Translations under genes and position numbers: made by a program
The notes under the pieces: model-generated
The model's database searches: none
Seen by the model: only the letters and a program-made list of their open reading frames with translations
What the model was told of the DNA's origin: nothing
Source: Methylotenera_A sp044222005
GTDB taxonomy: Bacteria; Pseudomonadota; Gammaproteobacteria; Burkholderiales; Methylophilaceae
Direction: 5' to 3'
Assembly (NCBI GenBank): GCA_044222005.1
Contig: JBGANY010000003.1
Coordinates: 1 to 64,000 of the forward strand
DNA: 64,000 nucleotides
Shown: positions 32,561-42,589 of the stretch, piece after piece
Layout: each line of letters begins with the position of its first letter
Numbering within the stretch: the stretch's first letter is position 1

Positions 32561-33490
32561 ATGGAAGCGACAGTACAAAAAAACTTACCTGAAACACAGC
32601 CGCGATTGAAACTTCATGCCCATGTGGTGCAAACGCAAGGCGAAGATGGCTTGCAGTATCTGGAAATTGATAATCCGCTCGCGGTTGCAAGGATTGCACT
32701 GCAAGGTGCGCATGTTATTAGCTGGCAACCAAAATTTCTTGCTCAGCCCGTGTTGTGGCTTTCCAGCAATGCGCGGTTTGTAAAAGGCCGCTCTATAAGG
32801 GGAGGCGTGCCCATCTGCTGGCCATGGTTTGGGGCACATCCAACCGACAGCACCTTTTGCCCGCATGGGTTCGCGCGGGTGATACCCTGGCGTGTAATGG
32901 ATATTGATGCCACTCCTACCGGCGCTACACGTATTATTCTGGAGATGATGGAGACGCCGGAGGCAAAGCGCCAGCTATCATATCCTTATGTGCTTACCGT
33001 TACTATTACCGTTGGGCGCAGGCTGCGTATCAATATGTCGACCACCAACAAAGCAGATCATCCTTTTGTGATTGGCGAGGCGTTTCATACTTATCTCAAT
33101 ATTAGCGATATTGAGAATGTCAAAGTGACGGGGATGCAAGATTGTGTATATGCGGACAAAATTCTCAAATATGAGCGTCATGTCGAACATGGCTCACTCA
33201 CTTTTGATGGAGGTGAATTTGACCGTGTGTTCATCAATCATAGCAGCGATTGTGCTATACACGACACGGGATACAACCGCATCATCCATGTATCGAAATC
33301 AGGTAGTGATACCACCGTGGTGTGGAGCCCAGGAGCCGAAAAGGCGGCACAGATGGGCGATATGGGCGAGCCGGATGAATGGCGGAAGACCGTGTGTGTA
33401 GAAACGACCAATGCGCTGGAAAATATGGTGGTGATCAATCCAGGCCGTACGCATGTGATTAGTGCCGAGTACCATATAGAGACGCTTTAG
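32561..33490 (+). CDS. D-hexose-6-phosphate mutarotase (YeaD-like aldose 1-epimerase)
   Basis: Interconverts alpha and beta anomers of glucose-6-phosphate-type sugars. About 309 residues of galactose-mutarotase beta-sandwich. Conserved RGGVPICWPWFGAH (about 88-101) contains the phosphate-binding Arg region, and EAFHTYLNISDI holds the His of the active site. A GTG nine bases upstream is an alternative start. It is five bases from the next gene. Confidence 0.88.
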   Translation: MEATVQKNLPETQPRLKLHAHVVQTQGEDGLQYLEIDNPLAVARIALQGAHVISWQPKFLAQPVLWLSSNARFVKGRSIRGGVPICWPWFGAHPTDSTFCPHGFARVIPWRVMDIDATPTGATRIILEMMETPEAKRQLSYPYVLTVTITVGRRLRINMSTTNKADHPFVIGEAFHTYLNISDIENVKVTGMQDCVYADKILKYERHVEHGSLTFDGGEFDRVFINHSSDCAIHDTGYNRIIHVSKSGSDTTVVWSPGAEKAAQMGDMGEPDEWRKTVCVETTNALENMVVINPGRTHVISAEYHIETL

Positions 33491-33495
33491 GTTTC

Positions 33496-35517
33496 ATGCG
33501 CAATCACCTTGCAGAGGAAACAAGCCCTTACCTGCTGCAACATGCTGACAACCCGGTGGAATGGTATCCTTGGGGCGAGCAAGCACTTACTTTAGCGCGC
33601 CAACTCGATAAGCCGATTCTGCTTTCCATCGGTTATTCGGCCTGCCATTGGTGCCATGTCATGGCGCACGAATCGTTTGAAGATGCGGAAGTCGCGGCGA
33701 TCATGAATGCGCATTTCATCAATATCAAAGTGGATCGTGAAGAACGTCCCGATATTGACCAGATCTATCAAACCGCACATAGCATGCTTTCAAATAAAAC
33801 CGGTGGTTGGCCACTCACGGTATTTTTAACGCCGAATCAGGAGCCGTATTTTACCGGCACCTATTTTCCTAAAATAGCGCGCTACCAATTGCCCGGTTTT
33901 GCCGATTTAATCCCGCGCGTTGCCCAGTATTATCATGAACGCAAAGCCGATTTAGCGTTGCAAAACAGTCAGTTAGTGGATGCGCTCAAACATACCATAC
34001 CAATACCCAGCAGCACTTTAAGCGCGAGTGAAAGCACGATTAATTTTGCATTTCAATCGCTGGAAAGCGGCTTCGATTTTCAGCATGGCGGCTTTGGCAG
34101 TGCACCAAAATTCCCGAATCCTGCTGATGTTACCTTGTTGCTGCATCAGGCTAAAGTGGGCAACAAACGCGCAGAGAGCATGGCTTTGCAGATGTTATCG
34201 GCCATGGCGAATGGCGGCATTTACGATCAGATTGGCGGCGGATTTTGCCGTTATAGCGTGGACGAAAAATGGAATATTCCACACTTTGAAAAGATGCTTT
34301 ACGACAACGGCCAGCTGCTTTTCTTGTATGCCGATGGCTGGCAAATAAGCAAGGACGGGCGTTACAGGCAAGTGGTTGAGGAAACCATCGCATGGCTGCA
34401 ACGCGAAATGCTGTCGCCACATGGTGCGTTTTATTCATCGCTGGATGCGGATTCATTAGATGCACATGGGCATAGTGAAGAAGGCGCATTCTATGTGTGG
34501 CAGCCGGACGAAGTGAAGGTGTTGCTTACCCCGGAGGAATTTGTTGTTGTAAGCCACTGCTTTGGTTTTGATCGTGCCGCGAACTTTGAGGGGCATGCCT
34601 GGCATCCTTATCTGACGCGCCTTCCAGAGCATGCCGATACGGCATTATTTTTGAGCGCGCAAAAAAAAATGTTCCAGGCGCGCGAAAAGCGCTGCCGCCC
34701 CGCGCGAGACGATAAAATTCTCACATCCTGGAATGCGCTTGTTATCAAGGGCTTGGCGCACGCAGGACGCGTATTTAATCGGCCCGATTGGACCAAGCTT
34801 GCGCAAAACGCGGTGGATTTTGTTCGAGAAAGATTATGGGTAGAAGAACGCCTGCTGGCAACTTGCAAGGATGAAGGCAAAGGAAATTATCAGGCGCATT
34901 TAAATGCCTATTTAGATGATTATGCTTTTTTGCTAGATGCCTTGATTGAATGCCTGCAAGCCAATTACCGTGCCATTGATCTGGGCTTTGCGGAAGATCT
35001 GGCGGAGACCTTGCTGGAAGGCTTTGAAAGCGAGGATGGCGGGTTTTACTTTACCAGTCACTCACATGAAACGCTGATTCATCGTCCCAAACAAGGTTAT
35101 GACAACGCTACGCCTAATGGCAACGGCATTGCAGCAGTGGCATTACAAAGGCTTGGCCATATTCTGGGTGAACCGCGCTATTTGCAGGCGGCAGAGCGCA
35201 CACTGAAAGTTTTTGACTTCAGCATAGCTAGGAATCCGGCCGCATGTGCCAGCCTGTGTCATGCTTTGGAAGAGTTTTTGTCACCGCCAACCTTGGTGAT
35301 CATTCGCGGGGAAGCAAAAAAAATGGAAACCTGGCGAAGCGAAATGAATCAGATGTATCATCCGCATCATTTGTTTTTTTATCTGGATGAGACGGTAAAA
35401 GACTTACCGCAAACTTTACAAAGAGATTGTTTAAATGATGTCAACGCATGGGTATGTAAAGGCGTTGTTTGTTTGCCCGTTGTGGATAACTTGCAGCAAC
35501 TGTCAGCCGTGCTCTAG
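33496..35517 (+). CDS. Thioredoxin-domain / DUF255 protein (YyaL family)
   Basis: 673 residues. An N-terminal thioredoxin-like DUF255 domain (about 1-165) with CHWC (50-53) inside GYSACHWCHVM is followed by a six-hairpin glycosidase-like alpha/alpha barrel. Related to human SPATA20 and B. subtilis YyaL. The activity is unknown despite wide distribution; the family has been discussed as redox- or nucleoside-sugar-linked, which I cannot confirm from sequence. No signal peptide, so cytosolic. Confidence 0.88.
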   Translation: MRNHLAEETSPYLLQHADNPVEWYPWGEQALTLARQLDKPILLSIGYSACHWCHVMAHESFEDAEVAAIMNAHFINIKVDREERPDIDQIYQTAHSMLSNKTGGWPLTVFLTPNQEPYFTGTYFPKIARYQLPGFADLIPRVAQYYHERKADLALQNSQLVDALKHTIPIPSSTLSASESTINFAFQSLESGFDFQHGGFGSAPKFPNPADVTLLLHQAKVGNKRAESMALQMLSAMANGGIYDQIGGGFCRYSVDEKWNIPHFEKMLYDNGQLLFLYADGWQISKDGRYRQVVEETIAWLQREMLSPHGAFYSSLDADSLDAHGHSEEGAFYVWQPDEVKVLLTPEEFVVVSHCFGFDRAANFEGHAWHPYLTRLPEHADTALFLSAQKKMFQAREKRCRPARDDKILTSWNALVIKGLAHAGRVFNRPDWTKLAQNAVDFVRERLWVEERLLATCKDEGKGNYQAHLNAYLDDYAFLLDALIECLQANYRAIDLGFAEDLAETLLEGFESEDGGFYFTSHSHETLIHRPKQGYDNATPNGNGIAAVALQRLGHILGEPRYLQAAERTLKVFDFSIARNPAACASLCHALEEFLSPPTLVIIRGEAKKMETWRSEMNQMYHPHHLFFYLDETVKDLPQTLQRDCLNDVNAWVCKGVVCLPVVDNLQQLSAVL

Positions 35518-35529
35518 CGTTAAAGGCTA

Positions 35530-35557
35530 TTGTGTATTTATGGATAATCGGTATGAT
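35530..35557 (+). promoter_or_regulatory. Promoter of the cytochrome c gene
   Basis: TTGTGT (35530-35535), a 16-base spacer and TATGAT (35552-35557), 49 bases before the ATG. Confidence 0.55.
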
Positions 35558-35605
35558 ATATGTTGCAAGAATTGCATATTTTTTATAAAAATTCAAGGAG
35601 ATAGC

Positions 35606-35920
35606 ATGAAAGTTTTATTAACAGTAATTGCGACAGCTACCATGTTATTAGCTGGTCAAGCTAATGCTGCCGATGGACAAGCATTGGCCCAAAAGAGCGG
35701 CTGTCTGGCTTGCCATAGCGTAGATAAAAAAGTGTTGGGCCCGTCATATAAAGATGTTGCGGCTAAATACAAAGGCGACAAAGGCGCAGAGGCTAGACTG
35801 GTCGAAAAAGTGAAAAAGGGCGGAAGCGGTGTTTGGGGGCCTATGCCAATGCCGGCTAACAGTCCACAAGTGAAAGACGAAGATATTAAAACAATCGTTC
35901 AGTGGGTTCTGTCACTGTAA
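35606..35920 (+). CDS. Periplasmic cytochrome c551/c8-type
   Basis: A small class I cytochrome c, an electron carrier in the periplasm. From ATG 35606 (AAGGAG six bases before) there are 104 residues. A signal peptide is cut near ANA-ADG (about 21/22). The haem site is CLACH (C33, C36, H37). Met82 in WGPMPMPAN is the likely sixth ligand, by match to Pseudomonas c551. It ends with VQWVLSL. Partner oxidoreductases are not nearby. An upstream in-frame extension into the previous gene has no signal-peptide logic and is rejected. Confidence 0.94.
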   Translation: MKVLLTVIATATMLLAGQANAADGQALAQKSGCLACHSVDKKVLGPSYKDVAAKYKGDKGAEARLVEKVKKGGSGVWGPMPMPANSPQVKDEDIKTIVQWVLSL

Positions 35921-35952
35921 GTTTAATGTAAAACTTAAGTGAATTGAAGTTC

Positions 35953-35980
35953 AAAAGCCAGCTTTTAAGCTGGCTTTTTT
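35953..35980. terminator. Terminator between cytochrome c and the NSS transporter
   Basis: AAAAGCCAGCTT (35953-35964) pairs with AAGCTGGCTTTT (35967-35978), followed by more T. It ends the cytochrome gene and can also act on the convergent transporter. Confidence 0.88.
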
Positions 35981-36001
35981 ATTGGCACTGGTATTGATGG
36001 C

Positions 36002-37357
36002 TTATTTAACAACGCCAAACAGGTACAAAAACACAGCTGCAATTGCAATCGGCGCAATAATGTTATTGGCAATACGCCATAACTTAAAGGCTGTGGCTTT
36101 CAAATCCAGTTCATCCTGAACATGGTCTTTTTTCATGTAATAACCAGCAAAAACCGCCATCAGCAAGCCGCCCAAGGGCAATAGTATGGTTGAGGTGAGT
36201 TTGTCCAGCGTTTCAAAAATGTTAAGTCCGAATATAATTTTAATGTCTTTCCATTCGTTAAATGAAAGCACCACTGCAACGCCCAGTAACCAAACTACGA
36301 TACCTATTGTCCATGCCGCAGTGCGGCGCTTGATCAAAGTGTTTTCTGTTATCCAGGCTACTGCCGGCTCGACGAGAGAGATGGCGGATGTCCATGCTGC
36401 AAATGCTACTAGCATAAAAAAAAGCGTGCCGATGAAGCTGCCCCATGGCATGTGGCCAAAGGCGATGGGGAGTGTTTGAAAAATCAGGCCAGGCCCTGCA
36501 TTGGGAGTTAAATGGTTTGCAAATACCAGTGCGTAAATCGCCAAGCCAACCAGCAGGCCGAGCATAGTATCTGCCAGTGCAATATAAATGGTCGTGCGCG
36601 CAATCGAGACATGACGCTGCAGGTATGAACCATACACCATGACGGCACCCATGCCTAAACTGAGCGAGAAAAAGGCATGCCCTAAGGCGGAAAGAACGGC
36701 GACTGGCGTGATTTTGGAGAAATCCAGCTTGAACATGAACTGATAAGCAGTCTGCATATCGCCGACTGACATGCTATAGCCGAGCAGCACCAGCAAGATC
36801 GCAAACAAGGCAGGAATCAGAAAATTGTTGGCTTTTTCCAGCCCGGAATTGACCCCGCGCGCTACTACGCCCATGGTCATGCACATAAACACGGTGTGCC
36901 AGAACAGCAATTTTATTGGTGTAGCCAGTAAACCATCAAAATTTGCAGTGGATTGCGCCGCTGTAATATTGCTGAAGCTGTTCTTAGCTGCTTCTATAAT
37001 GTAACTTAATACCCAGCCGCCGATCACGCTGTAAAATCCTAAAATTAACAAGCCGGTCAGCATGCCCATACCGCCCAGATATTTCCAGTTAGAGGATACC
37101 TGCGCCTCATGGGCGAGCGTCTGCATGCCGTTAAACGGGTTTTTCTGCGCGCGGCGACCGAGCAGGATTTCAGTCATCATCAGCGGGATGCCAACCAGAA
37201 AAATAGAGGCAATAAATACCAGCACAAATGCGCTGCCACCATTAACGCCTATCATGTAAGGCAGTTTCCAGATGTTGCCCAGGCCAATCGCGGAGCCGGC
37301 AGTAGCCAGCATGAAAGTCCAGCGGTTTTTCCAGGTGCTACGATGCTGCATGCTCAT
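36002..37357 (-). CDS. Na+-dependent transporter, SNF/NSS family
   Basis: 451 residues with about 11-12 membrane helices. The family signature ATAGSAIGLGNIWKLPYM (about 19-36) includes the Na+-binding unwound TM1, and GGSAFVLVF follows. NSS proteins import amino acids or similar amines with Na+; the substrate is not deducible here. It lies six bases downstream of an AGCS-family gene on the same strand, so the two Na+/amino-acid symporters are likely co-transcribed. Confidence 0.93.
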   Translation of the reverse strand: MSMQHRSTWKNRWTFMLATAGSAIGLGNIWKLPYMIGVNGGSAFVLVFIASIFLVGIPLMMTEILLGRRAQKNPFNGMQTLAHEAQVSSNWKYLGGMGMLTGLLILGFYSVIGGWVLSYIIEAAKNSFSNITAAQSTANFDGLLATPIKLLFWHTVFMCMTMGVVARGVNSGLEKANNFLIPALFAILLVLLGYSMSVGDMQTAYQFMFKLDFSKITPVAVLSALGHAFFSLSLGMGAVMVYGSYLQRHVSIARTTIYIALADTMLGLLVGLAIYALVFANHLTPNAGPGLIFQTLPIAFGHMPWGSFIGTLFFMLVAFAAWTSAISLVEPAVAWITENTLIKRRTAAWTIGIVVWLLGVAVVLSFNEWKDIKIIFGLNIFETLDKLTSTILLPLGGLLMAVFAGYYMKKDHVQDELDLKATAFKLWRIANNIIAPIAIAAVFLYLFGVVK

Positions 37358-37363
37358 GGATCC

Positions 37364-38695
37364 TTATTTTTTAAGGTATGAAAAATAGCGCACAGTTTCT
37401 TGGCGAATGATTGGGGATAACCATAAAAGTGCAATCAAATTGGGGATCGCCATCATGCCGTTCATCAGGTCGGAGAAGTTCCACACAAATTCCAGGCTGA
37501 CCATTGCGCCTATCATCACCGCGACAGTAAAGAACACGCGGTAGATACGGATGGCTTTCTCGCCAAACAGGTATTCAATGGCCTTCTCGCCGTAATAGTT
37601 CCAGCCAATCAGTGTGGAGTAGGCAAATAGCGCGGTAGCAATGGCAACAATGAAACTGCCCGATTCCCCCAGTGTTTCTGCCATGCTTGCGCTGGTGAGG
37701 CTGGCGGCGCTCACGCCTTGTGTCCAGCTGCTAGCGGTTAGAATCACCAGGGCGGTCATGGTGCACACCACCAGTGTATCAATAAAGGTTTGCGTCATGC
37801 TGACCAGAGCCTGTTTCACCGGGTCGTTCGTGCGTGCAGCTGCCGCCGCGATTGGTGCAGAACCTAAACCGGATTCATTGGAAAATACACCGCGCGCAAT
37901 ACCAAAGCGCATGGCGGCGGCAATTGTGGCACCCACAAAACCACCGGAGGCAGCCGCCGGATTAAACGCGTGGTAAAAGATCAGCTGAAATGCATGTGGA
38001 ATTTGGCTGGCATTTAACATTAATACCCAAAGACTACAGCCCACATAAATCACAATCATAAATGGCACAAGAAAGGATGTGAATCTGCCTATGCTGCGGA
38101 TTCCACCAAGGATTACCAAGCCGGTGAGCAGCGTGAGCACAATCCCCGTGACTTCGGCGGGAATGTGAAAAGTAGTCTCGAAAATTTTGGCGGTTGCATT
38201 GGCTTGCGTCATATTGCCGATGCCGAAAGTCGCGCAGGCGGTGAATATGGCAAACAAAGCGCCTAACCAGGGCAAACCTACCCCTTTGGAAATATAGTAC
38301 ATGGGCCCGCCGCGCATACCGTGTGTGCCTTTTTCGCGATACTTCACGGCAAGTACTGCTTCGCTATACTTGGTGGCCATACCGACCAGGCCAGTTACCC
38401 ACATCCAGAATACGGCGCCCGGGCCGCCCATGGTAATGGCAGTGGCTACGCCGACGATGTTGCCGATACCCACTGTGGCGGCCAGTGCGGTCATCAACGC
38501 AGCGAAATGGCTGATGTCACCTTCATGGCCGTGGTCTTTATGCAGAATGAGGCGAAACGCATGTGGCAGGGCGCGAAACTGCATGCCTTTCAGGATGATG
38601 GTGAGGTATAAACCGGTGCCAACCAGCAGCGTCAGCATAACAGGCCCCCACACGATGCCTGATAATATGGCGACGATTTTTTCTAATGCCTGCAT
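37364..38695 (-). CDS. Sodium:alanine symporter, AGCS family
   Basis: 443 residues of hydrophobic helices. The AGCS marks GGPGAVFWMW (about 90-99) and FSNESGLGSAPIAAA (about 273-287) are present. It imports alanine or glycine with Na+. First gene of a two-gene unit with the NSS transporter. A possible -10 TATAAT lies at 38737-38732 on the minus strand without a good -35. Confidence 0.95.
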   Translation of the reverse strand: MQALEKIVAILSGIVWGPVMLTLLVGTGLYLTIILKGMQFRALPHAFRLILHKDHGHEGDISHFAALMTALAATVGIGNIVGVATAITMGGPGAVFWMWVTGLVGMATKYSEAVLAVKYREKGTHGMRGGPMYYISKGVGLPWLGALFAIFTACATFGIGNMTQANATAKIFETTFHIPAEVTGIVLTLLTGLVILGGIRSIGRFTSFLVPFMIVIYVGCSLWVLMLNASQIPHAFQLIFYHAFNPAAASGGFVGATIAAAMRFGIARGVFSNESGLGSAPIAAAAARTNDPVKQALVSMTQTFIDTLVVCTMTALVILTASSWTQGVSAASLTSASMAETLGESGSFIVAIATALFAYSTLIGWNYYGEKAIEYLFGEKAIRIYRVFFTVAVMIGAMVSLEFVWNFSDLMNGMMAIPNLIALLWLSPIIRQETVRYFSYLKK

Positions 38696-38797
38696 TTTAT
38701 TCTGCCTATTATTTCTTTTGTGATTAAAGGAATTATAGCCACAAAATGCATTGTTCTAATTAAAAATTAAAACAACAAAAATAGTAACGGCTAGAAA

Positions 38798-39700
38798 TTA
38801 CAACCAGTCTTTATCAATTAAAAAGTCGGTGTAAAGTCTGGCTTCGGCACTGCCATTTTCAGGCTTCCAATCATAACGCCATTTCACAATCGGCGGCATG
38901 GAGAGCAGTATGGACTCGGTACGGCCATTCGATTGCAGGCCGAACAGCGTGCCTCGGTCATAGACCAGATTAAACTCCACGTAGCGGCCGCGCCGGTAGG
39001 CTTGAAAATCGCGCTCGCGTTCACCATAAGGCGTGTCTTTACGGCGTTGCACAATAGGCAGGTAAGCGTTCAAAAAGCTGTCACCAACCGCGCGTACCAT
39101 CTCAAAGCTTCTTTCAAAGCCTAATTCGTTAAAGTCATCAAAAAAGATACCGCCTATACCACGCGGTTCTTTGCGGTGTTTAAGGTAAAAATATTCATCA
39201 CATTCTTTTTTGAATTTTGGGTAATAAGTCGGATTAAATGTATCTAGCGCAGTTTTATTGGTGCGGTGAAAATGCACGGCATCCTCTTCAAATCCATAAT
39301 AGGGCGTTAAATCCATGCCGCCGCCAAACCACCAGATATTTGCATCTGCCTTATTTTGTGCTTTCGCCACAAAAAAACGCACATTCATGTGTACGGTGGG
39401 AATATAGGGATTGCGCGGGTGAAATACCAGTGATACGCCCATGGCTTCCCACGCGCGGCCTGCGGCTTCCGGGTGCGCCGCACTGGCAGAAGGCGGGAGC
39501 TTGTTGCCCATGACGTGTGAAAAACCCACGCCCGCGCGTTCAAACACATTGCCTTCTTCTAACAAACAAGATGTTCCGCCGCCGCCTTCCGGGCGCTGCC
39601 AGCTATCCTGCAGGAAATTTTTGCCGTCGACCAACTCTATGGCTTCAACAATTTTTGCCTGTAAGTTTTGCAGGTAATCTAAAACTGCTTGCGTGTTCAA
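38798..39700 (-). CDS. hemF: Oxygen-dependent coproporphyrinogen III oxidase
   Basis: Oxidatively decarboxylates coproporphyrinogen III to protoporphyrinogen IX using O2, in haem synthesis. The 300 residues are normal length. Conserved WFGGGMDLTPYY (about 123-134), HRKEPRGIGGIFFDD and RRGRYVEFNLVYDRGT are present. Presence of the O2-dependent enzyme fits an aerobe. Last gene of the dusB-fis-purH-purD-hemF run, six bases after purD. Confidence 0.97.
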   Translation of the reverse strand: MNTQAVLDYLQNLQAKIVEAIELVDGKNFLQDSWQRPEGGGGTSCLLEEGNVFERAGVGFSHVMGNKLPPSASAAHPEAAGRAWEAMGVSLVFHPRNPYIPTVHMNVRFFVAKAQNKADANIWWFGGGMDLTPYYGFEEDAVHFHRTNKTALDTFNPTYYPKFKKECDEYFYLKHRKEPRGIGGIFFDDFNELGFERSFEMVRAVGDSFLNAYLPIVQRRKDTPYGERERDFQAYRRGRYVEFNLVYDRGTLFGLQSNGRTESILLSMPPIVKWRYDWKPENGSAEARLYTDFLIDKDWL

Positions 39701-39706
39701 GATGAT

Positions 39707-40975
39707 TTAACCTTTAATCGCACGATAGCCAATATCTGTGCGGTATTGCGCGCCATCGAATTGAATTTCCTCAATGATGCGGTAAGCTTGCTGCTGGGCG
39801 AATTTTACCGTTTCACCAAGCGCGGTCACGCACAGCACACGCCCGCCACTGGTCACGACTTTGCCATCTTTAAGCTGAGTTCCCGCATGAAAAACTTGCG
39901 CGTCGGTGAGATCTTTTGGCAGCCCGCTAATTTCGTCACCCAGCCGTGGTGCATCGGGGTAATTGGCTGAGGCCATCACCACGCCAAGCGCGGTGCGCCT
40001 GTCCCATTCTGCTTCAATTTTATCGAGCGTGCCGTTAATTGCGTGTTCTGCCAGTGCCACAAAGTCAGATTTCAGCCGTAGCATAATCGGTTGCGTTTCC
40101 GGGTCGCCCATACGGCAATTGAATTCCAGGGTTTTCACGCTGCCGTTTGGTGAAATCATCAAGCCGGCATAGAGAAAGCCTGTGTAGGGGATGCCGTCTT
40201 TTGCCATGCCCTCGACAGTGGGACGGATGATTTCGCGCATGACTTTGCCATGAATCTCCGGCGTAACAACTGGCGCAGGTGAATATGCGCCCATGCCGCC
40301 AGTGTTTGGCCCTTGGTCGCCGTCCAATAAGCGTTTATGATCCTGACTTGTGGCGAGCGGCAAAATGTTTTTGCCATCCACCATCACGATAAAACTGGCT
40401 TCTTCGCCGGTTAAGAATTCTTCGATCACCACGCGGGCGCCTGCACTACCCAGCTTGTTATCCGACAACATGGCATCGATCGCCGCATGTGCTTCGTCGT
40501 TAGACATCGCCACCACAACACCTTTGCCGGCAGCCAAACCATCGGCTTTAATCACGATGGGCGCGCCTTGCTGGTTCACATAGTCATGGGCCAGTTTTGC
40601 ATCGGTAAACGTGTCATAGGCAGCGGTAGGGATGTTGTGCCGCACCATAAAGGCTTTGGCAAAGTCTTTTGAGCTTTCTAACTGTGCAGCGGCTTTGGTT
40701 GGCCCGAAAATTTTCAGGCCAGCAGCGCGGAATGCATCGACAACGCCTTGGCTGAGCGGCGCTTCCGGCCCAACGATGGTGAGGTGAATCTGTTCTTTTT
40801 GTGCAAACTCAAGTAAATCCTGAACGTCTGAAATAGGCACATTCATCATGTCAGGATTGAGCGCTGTGCCTGCGTTGCCCGGTGCGACGTAAACCCGGCT
40901 GACCTCTTTGTTTTGTGCGATTTTCCAGGCAAGTGCATGTTCGCGACCGCCGCTGCCGATAACTAATATTTTCAT
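39707..40975 (-). CDS. purD: Phosphoribosylamine-glycine ligase
   Basis: GAR synthetase, the second step of purine synthesis: phosphoribosylamine + glycine + ATP. It has 422 residues. N-domain GSGGREHALAWKI (8-20), ATP-grasp core with KADGLAAGKGVVVA (about 143-156), and LEFNCRMGDPETQ (the family's R..GDPE metal/ATP site). Four bases from purH, so co-expressed. Confidence 0.97.
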   Translation of the reverse strand: MKILVIGSGGREHALAWKIAQNKEVSRVYVAPGNAGTALNPDMMNVPISDVQDLLEFAQKEQIHLTIVGPEAPLSQGVVDAFRAAGLKIFGPTKAAAQLESSKDFAKAFMVRHNIPTAAYDTFTDAKLAHDYVNQQGAPIVIKADGLAAGKGVVVAMSNDEAHAAIDAMLSDNKLGSAGARVVIEEFLTGEEASFIVMVDGKNILPLATSQDHKRLLDGDQGPNTGGMGAYSPAPVVTPEIHGKVMREIIRPTVEGMAKDGIPYTGFLYAGLMISPNGSVKTLEFNCRMGDPETQPIMLRLKSDFVALAEHAINGTLDKIEAEWDRRTALGVVMASANYPDAPRLGDEISGLPKDLTDAQVFHAGTQLKDGKVVTSGGRVLCVTALGETVKFAQQQAYRIIEEIQFDGAQYRTDIGYRAIKG

Positions 40976-40979
40976 ATAT

Positions 40980-42563
40980 TTAGTGCCTAAAGTGGCGAAT
41001 GCCAGTCAGTACCATTGCCAGGCCAAGTTCATCTGCTGCGGCAATGACTTCTTGATCACGCATGCTGCCACCCGGGTGGATCACACAGCTTGCGCCTGCC
41101 TCGGCCAGCACGTCTATGCCATCACGGAACGGAAAGAATGCGTCGGAGGCCACCACTGAATTTTTAAGTGACAAGCCTGCATTTTGCGCTTTAATTGCGG
41201 CGATCTTGGTGCTATCCACGCGGCTCATTTGCCCTGCGCCCACCCCCAGCGTCATACCGTTGCCGCAGAACACAATCGCGTTGGATTTTACGTATTTGGC
41301 GACATTCCATGCAAATAACAAATCGGCCATCTGCTGCGGCGTTGGCTGTTTTTTGGTGGCGATTTTTAAGTCAGATGCGCTAATCTCATGGTTATCAGCG
41401 GTTTGAATCAACAGGCCTGAACCCACACGCTTGCTGTCATGCGAGTTGCGGCCTTGGTCCCACGGCGTATTGCCGCCTTTTGGCAGCGCGATTTTAAGCA
41501 CACGCACATTGGCTTTTGCTGCAAACACCGCCAACGCCTCTTTGGTATATTCAGGTGCAATCAACACCTCTACAAACTGTTTGGAAACGGCCTCAGCAGC
41601 AGATTTATCCAGTGTCGTGTTGAAGGCAATAATGCCGCCAAAAGCGGAAGTCGGGTCTGTTTGAAAGGCTTTGCTGTAAGCCTCAAGCGCATCCTTGCCC
41701 AAAGCCACGCCGCATGGGTTGGCGTGTTTCACAATCACACAAGCCGTTGTTTTGAATGACTTTACCGCTTCCCAGGCGGCATCGGCATCGGCAATATTGT
41801 TGTAGCTGAGCTCTTTGCCCTGTAACTGCTGTGCCGTGACGAGTGAGCCTGGTGCCGGGCATAAGTCGCGGTAGAATGCCGCAGTTTGGTGCGGGTTTTC
41901 GCCATAGCGTAAATCCTGCAGTTTCACAAAGCGACTATTCATCTGTGCGGGGTAAGGATTGCGTGTGCCATCCTGGTTAAAGCTGGAAAGGTAATCGCTA
42001 ATTGCACCATCGTAATTACTGATGCGGTTAAATGCGGCAACAGAAAGCGCAAACGTAGTTTTTTCCGATAGTGCGCCGGTGCTGTTAAGTTCGTCCACAA
42101 CGGCTTGATACTGGCTGGCATCGGTCAGCACGGCAACGTCTTTCCAATTTTTGGCGGCAGAACGCACCATGGCCGGACCGCCAATATCAATGTTCTCAAT
42201 CGCATCTTCCAGCGTGCAGTTGGGATTGGCCACGGTAGCTTCGAAAGGGTACAGATTCACTACCACCATGTCGATATTGGGAATGCCTTGTGCCTGCATG
42301 GCTGCAACGTGTTCCGGCAAATCGCGGCGGCCTAAAATGCCGCCATGCACTTTGGGGTGCAGCGTTTTCACGCGGCCATCCAGCATCTCAGGAAAGCCGG
42401 TGTAGTCGCTGACCTCAGTTGCCGGGATATTGTTGTCGCGGAACAGTTTGGCGGTTCCGCCAGTAGAAAGGATCTCGACGTTCAGTTTGGTTAGCGCGGT
42501 CGCCAATTCCAGTATCCCCGATTTGTCAGAGACGCTGATGAGTGCTCTTTTAATCACAGCCAT
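40980..42563 (-). CDS. purH: Bifunctional AICAR transformylase / IMP cyclohydrolase
   Basis: The last two steps of IMP synthesis, using 10-formyl-THF. It has 527 residues. The N-terminal MGS-like IMP cyclohydrolase domain (about 1-195) includes ISVSDKSGI and STGGTAKLF. The C-terminal transformylase has the catalytic KHANPCG (K and H). It follows fis by 26 bases and precedes purD by four. Confidence 0.97.
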   Translation of the reverse strand: MAVIKRALISVSDKSGILELATALTKLNVEILSTGGTAKLFRDNNIPATEVSDYTGFPEMLDGRVKTLHPKVHGGILGRRDLPEHVAAMQAQGIPNIDMVVVNLYPFEATVANPNCTLEDAIENIDIGGPAMVRSAAKNWKDVAVLTDASQYQAVVDELNSTGALSEKTTFALSVAAFNRISNYDGAISDYLSSFNQDGTRNPYPAQMNSRFVKLQDLRYGENPHQTAAFYRDLCPAPGSLVTAQQLQGKELSYNNIADADAAWEAVKSFKTTACVIVKHANPCGVALGKDALEAYSKAFQTDPTSAFGGIIAFNTTLDKSAAEAVSKQFVEVLIAPEYTKEALAVFAAKANVRVLKIALPKGGNTPWDQGRNSHDSKRVGSGLLIQTADNHEISASDLKIATKKQPTPQQMADLLFAWNVAKYVKSNAIVFCGNGMTLGVGAGQMSRVDSTKIAAIKAQNAGLSLKNSVVASDAFFPFRDGIDVLAEAGASCVIHPGGSMRDQEVIAAADELGLAMVLTGIRHFRH

Positions 42564-42589
42564 GTATTACTCTTAAGAAATATGAAAAT

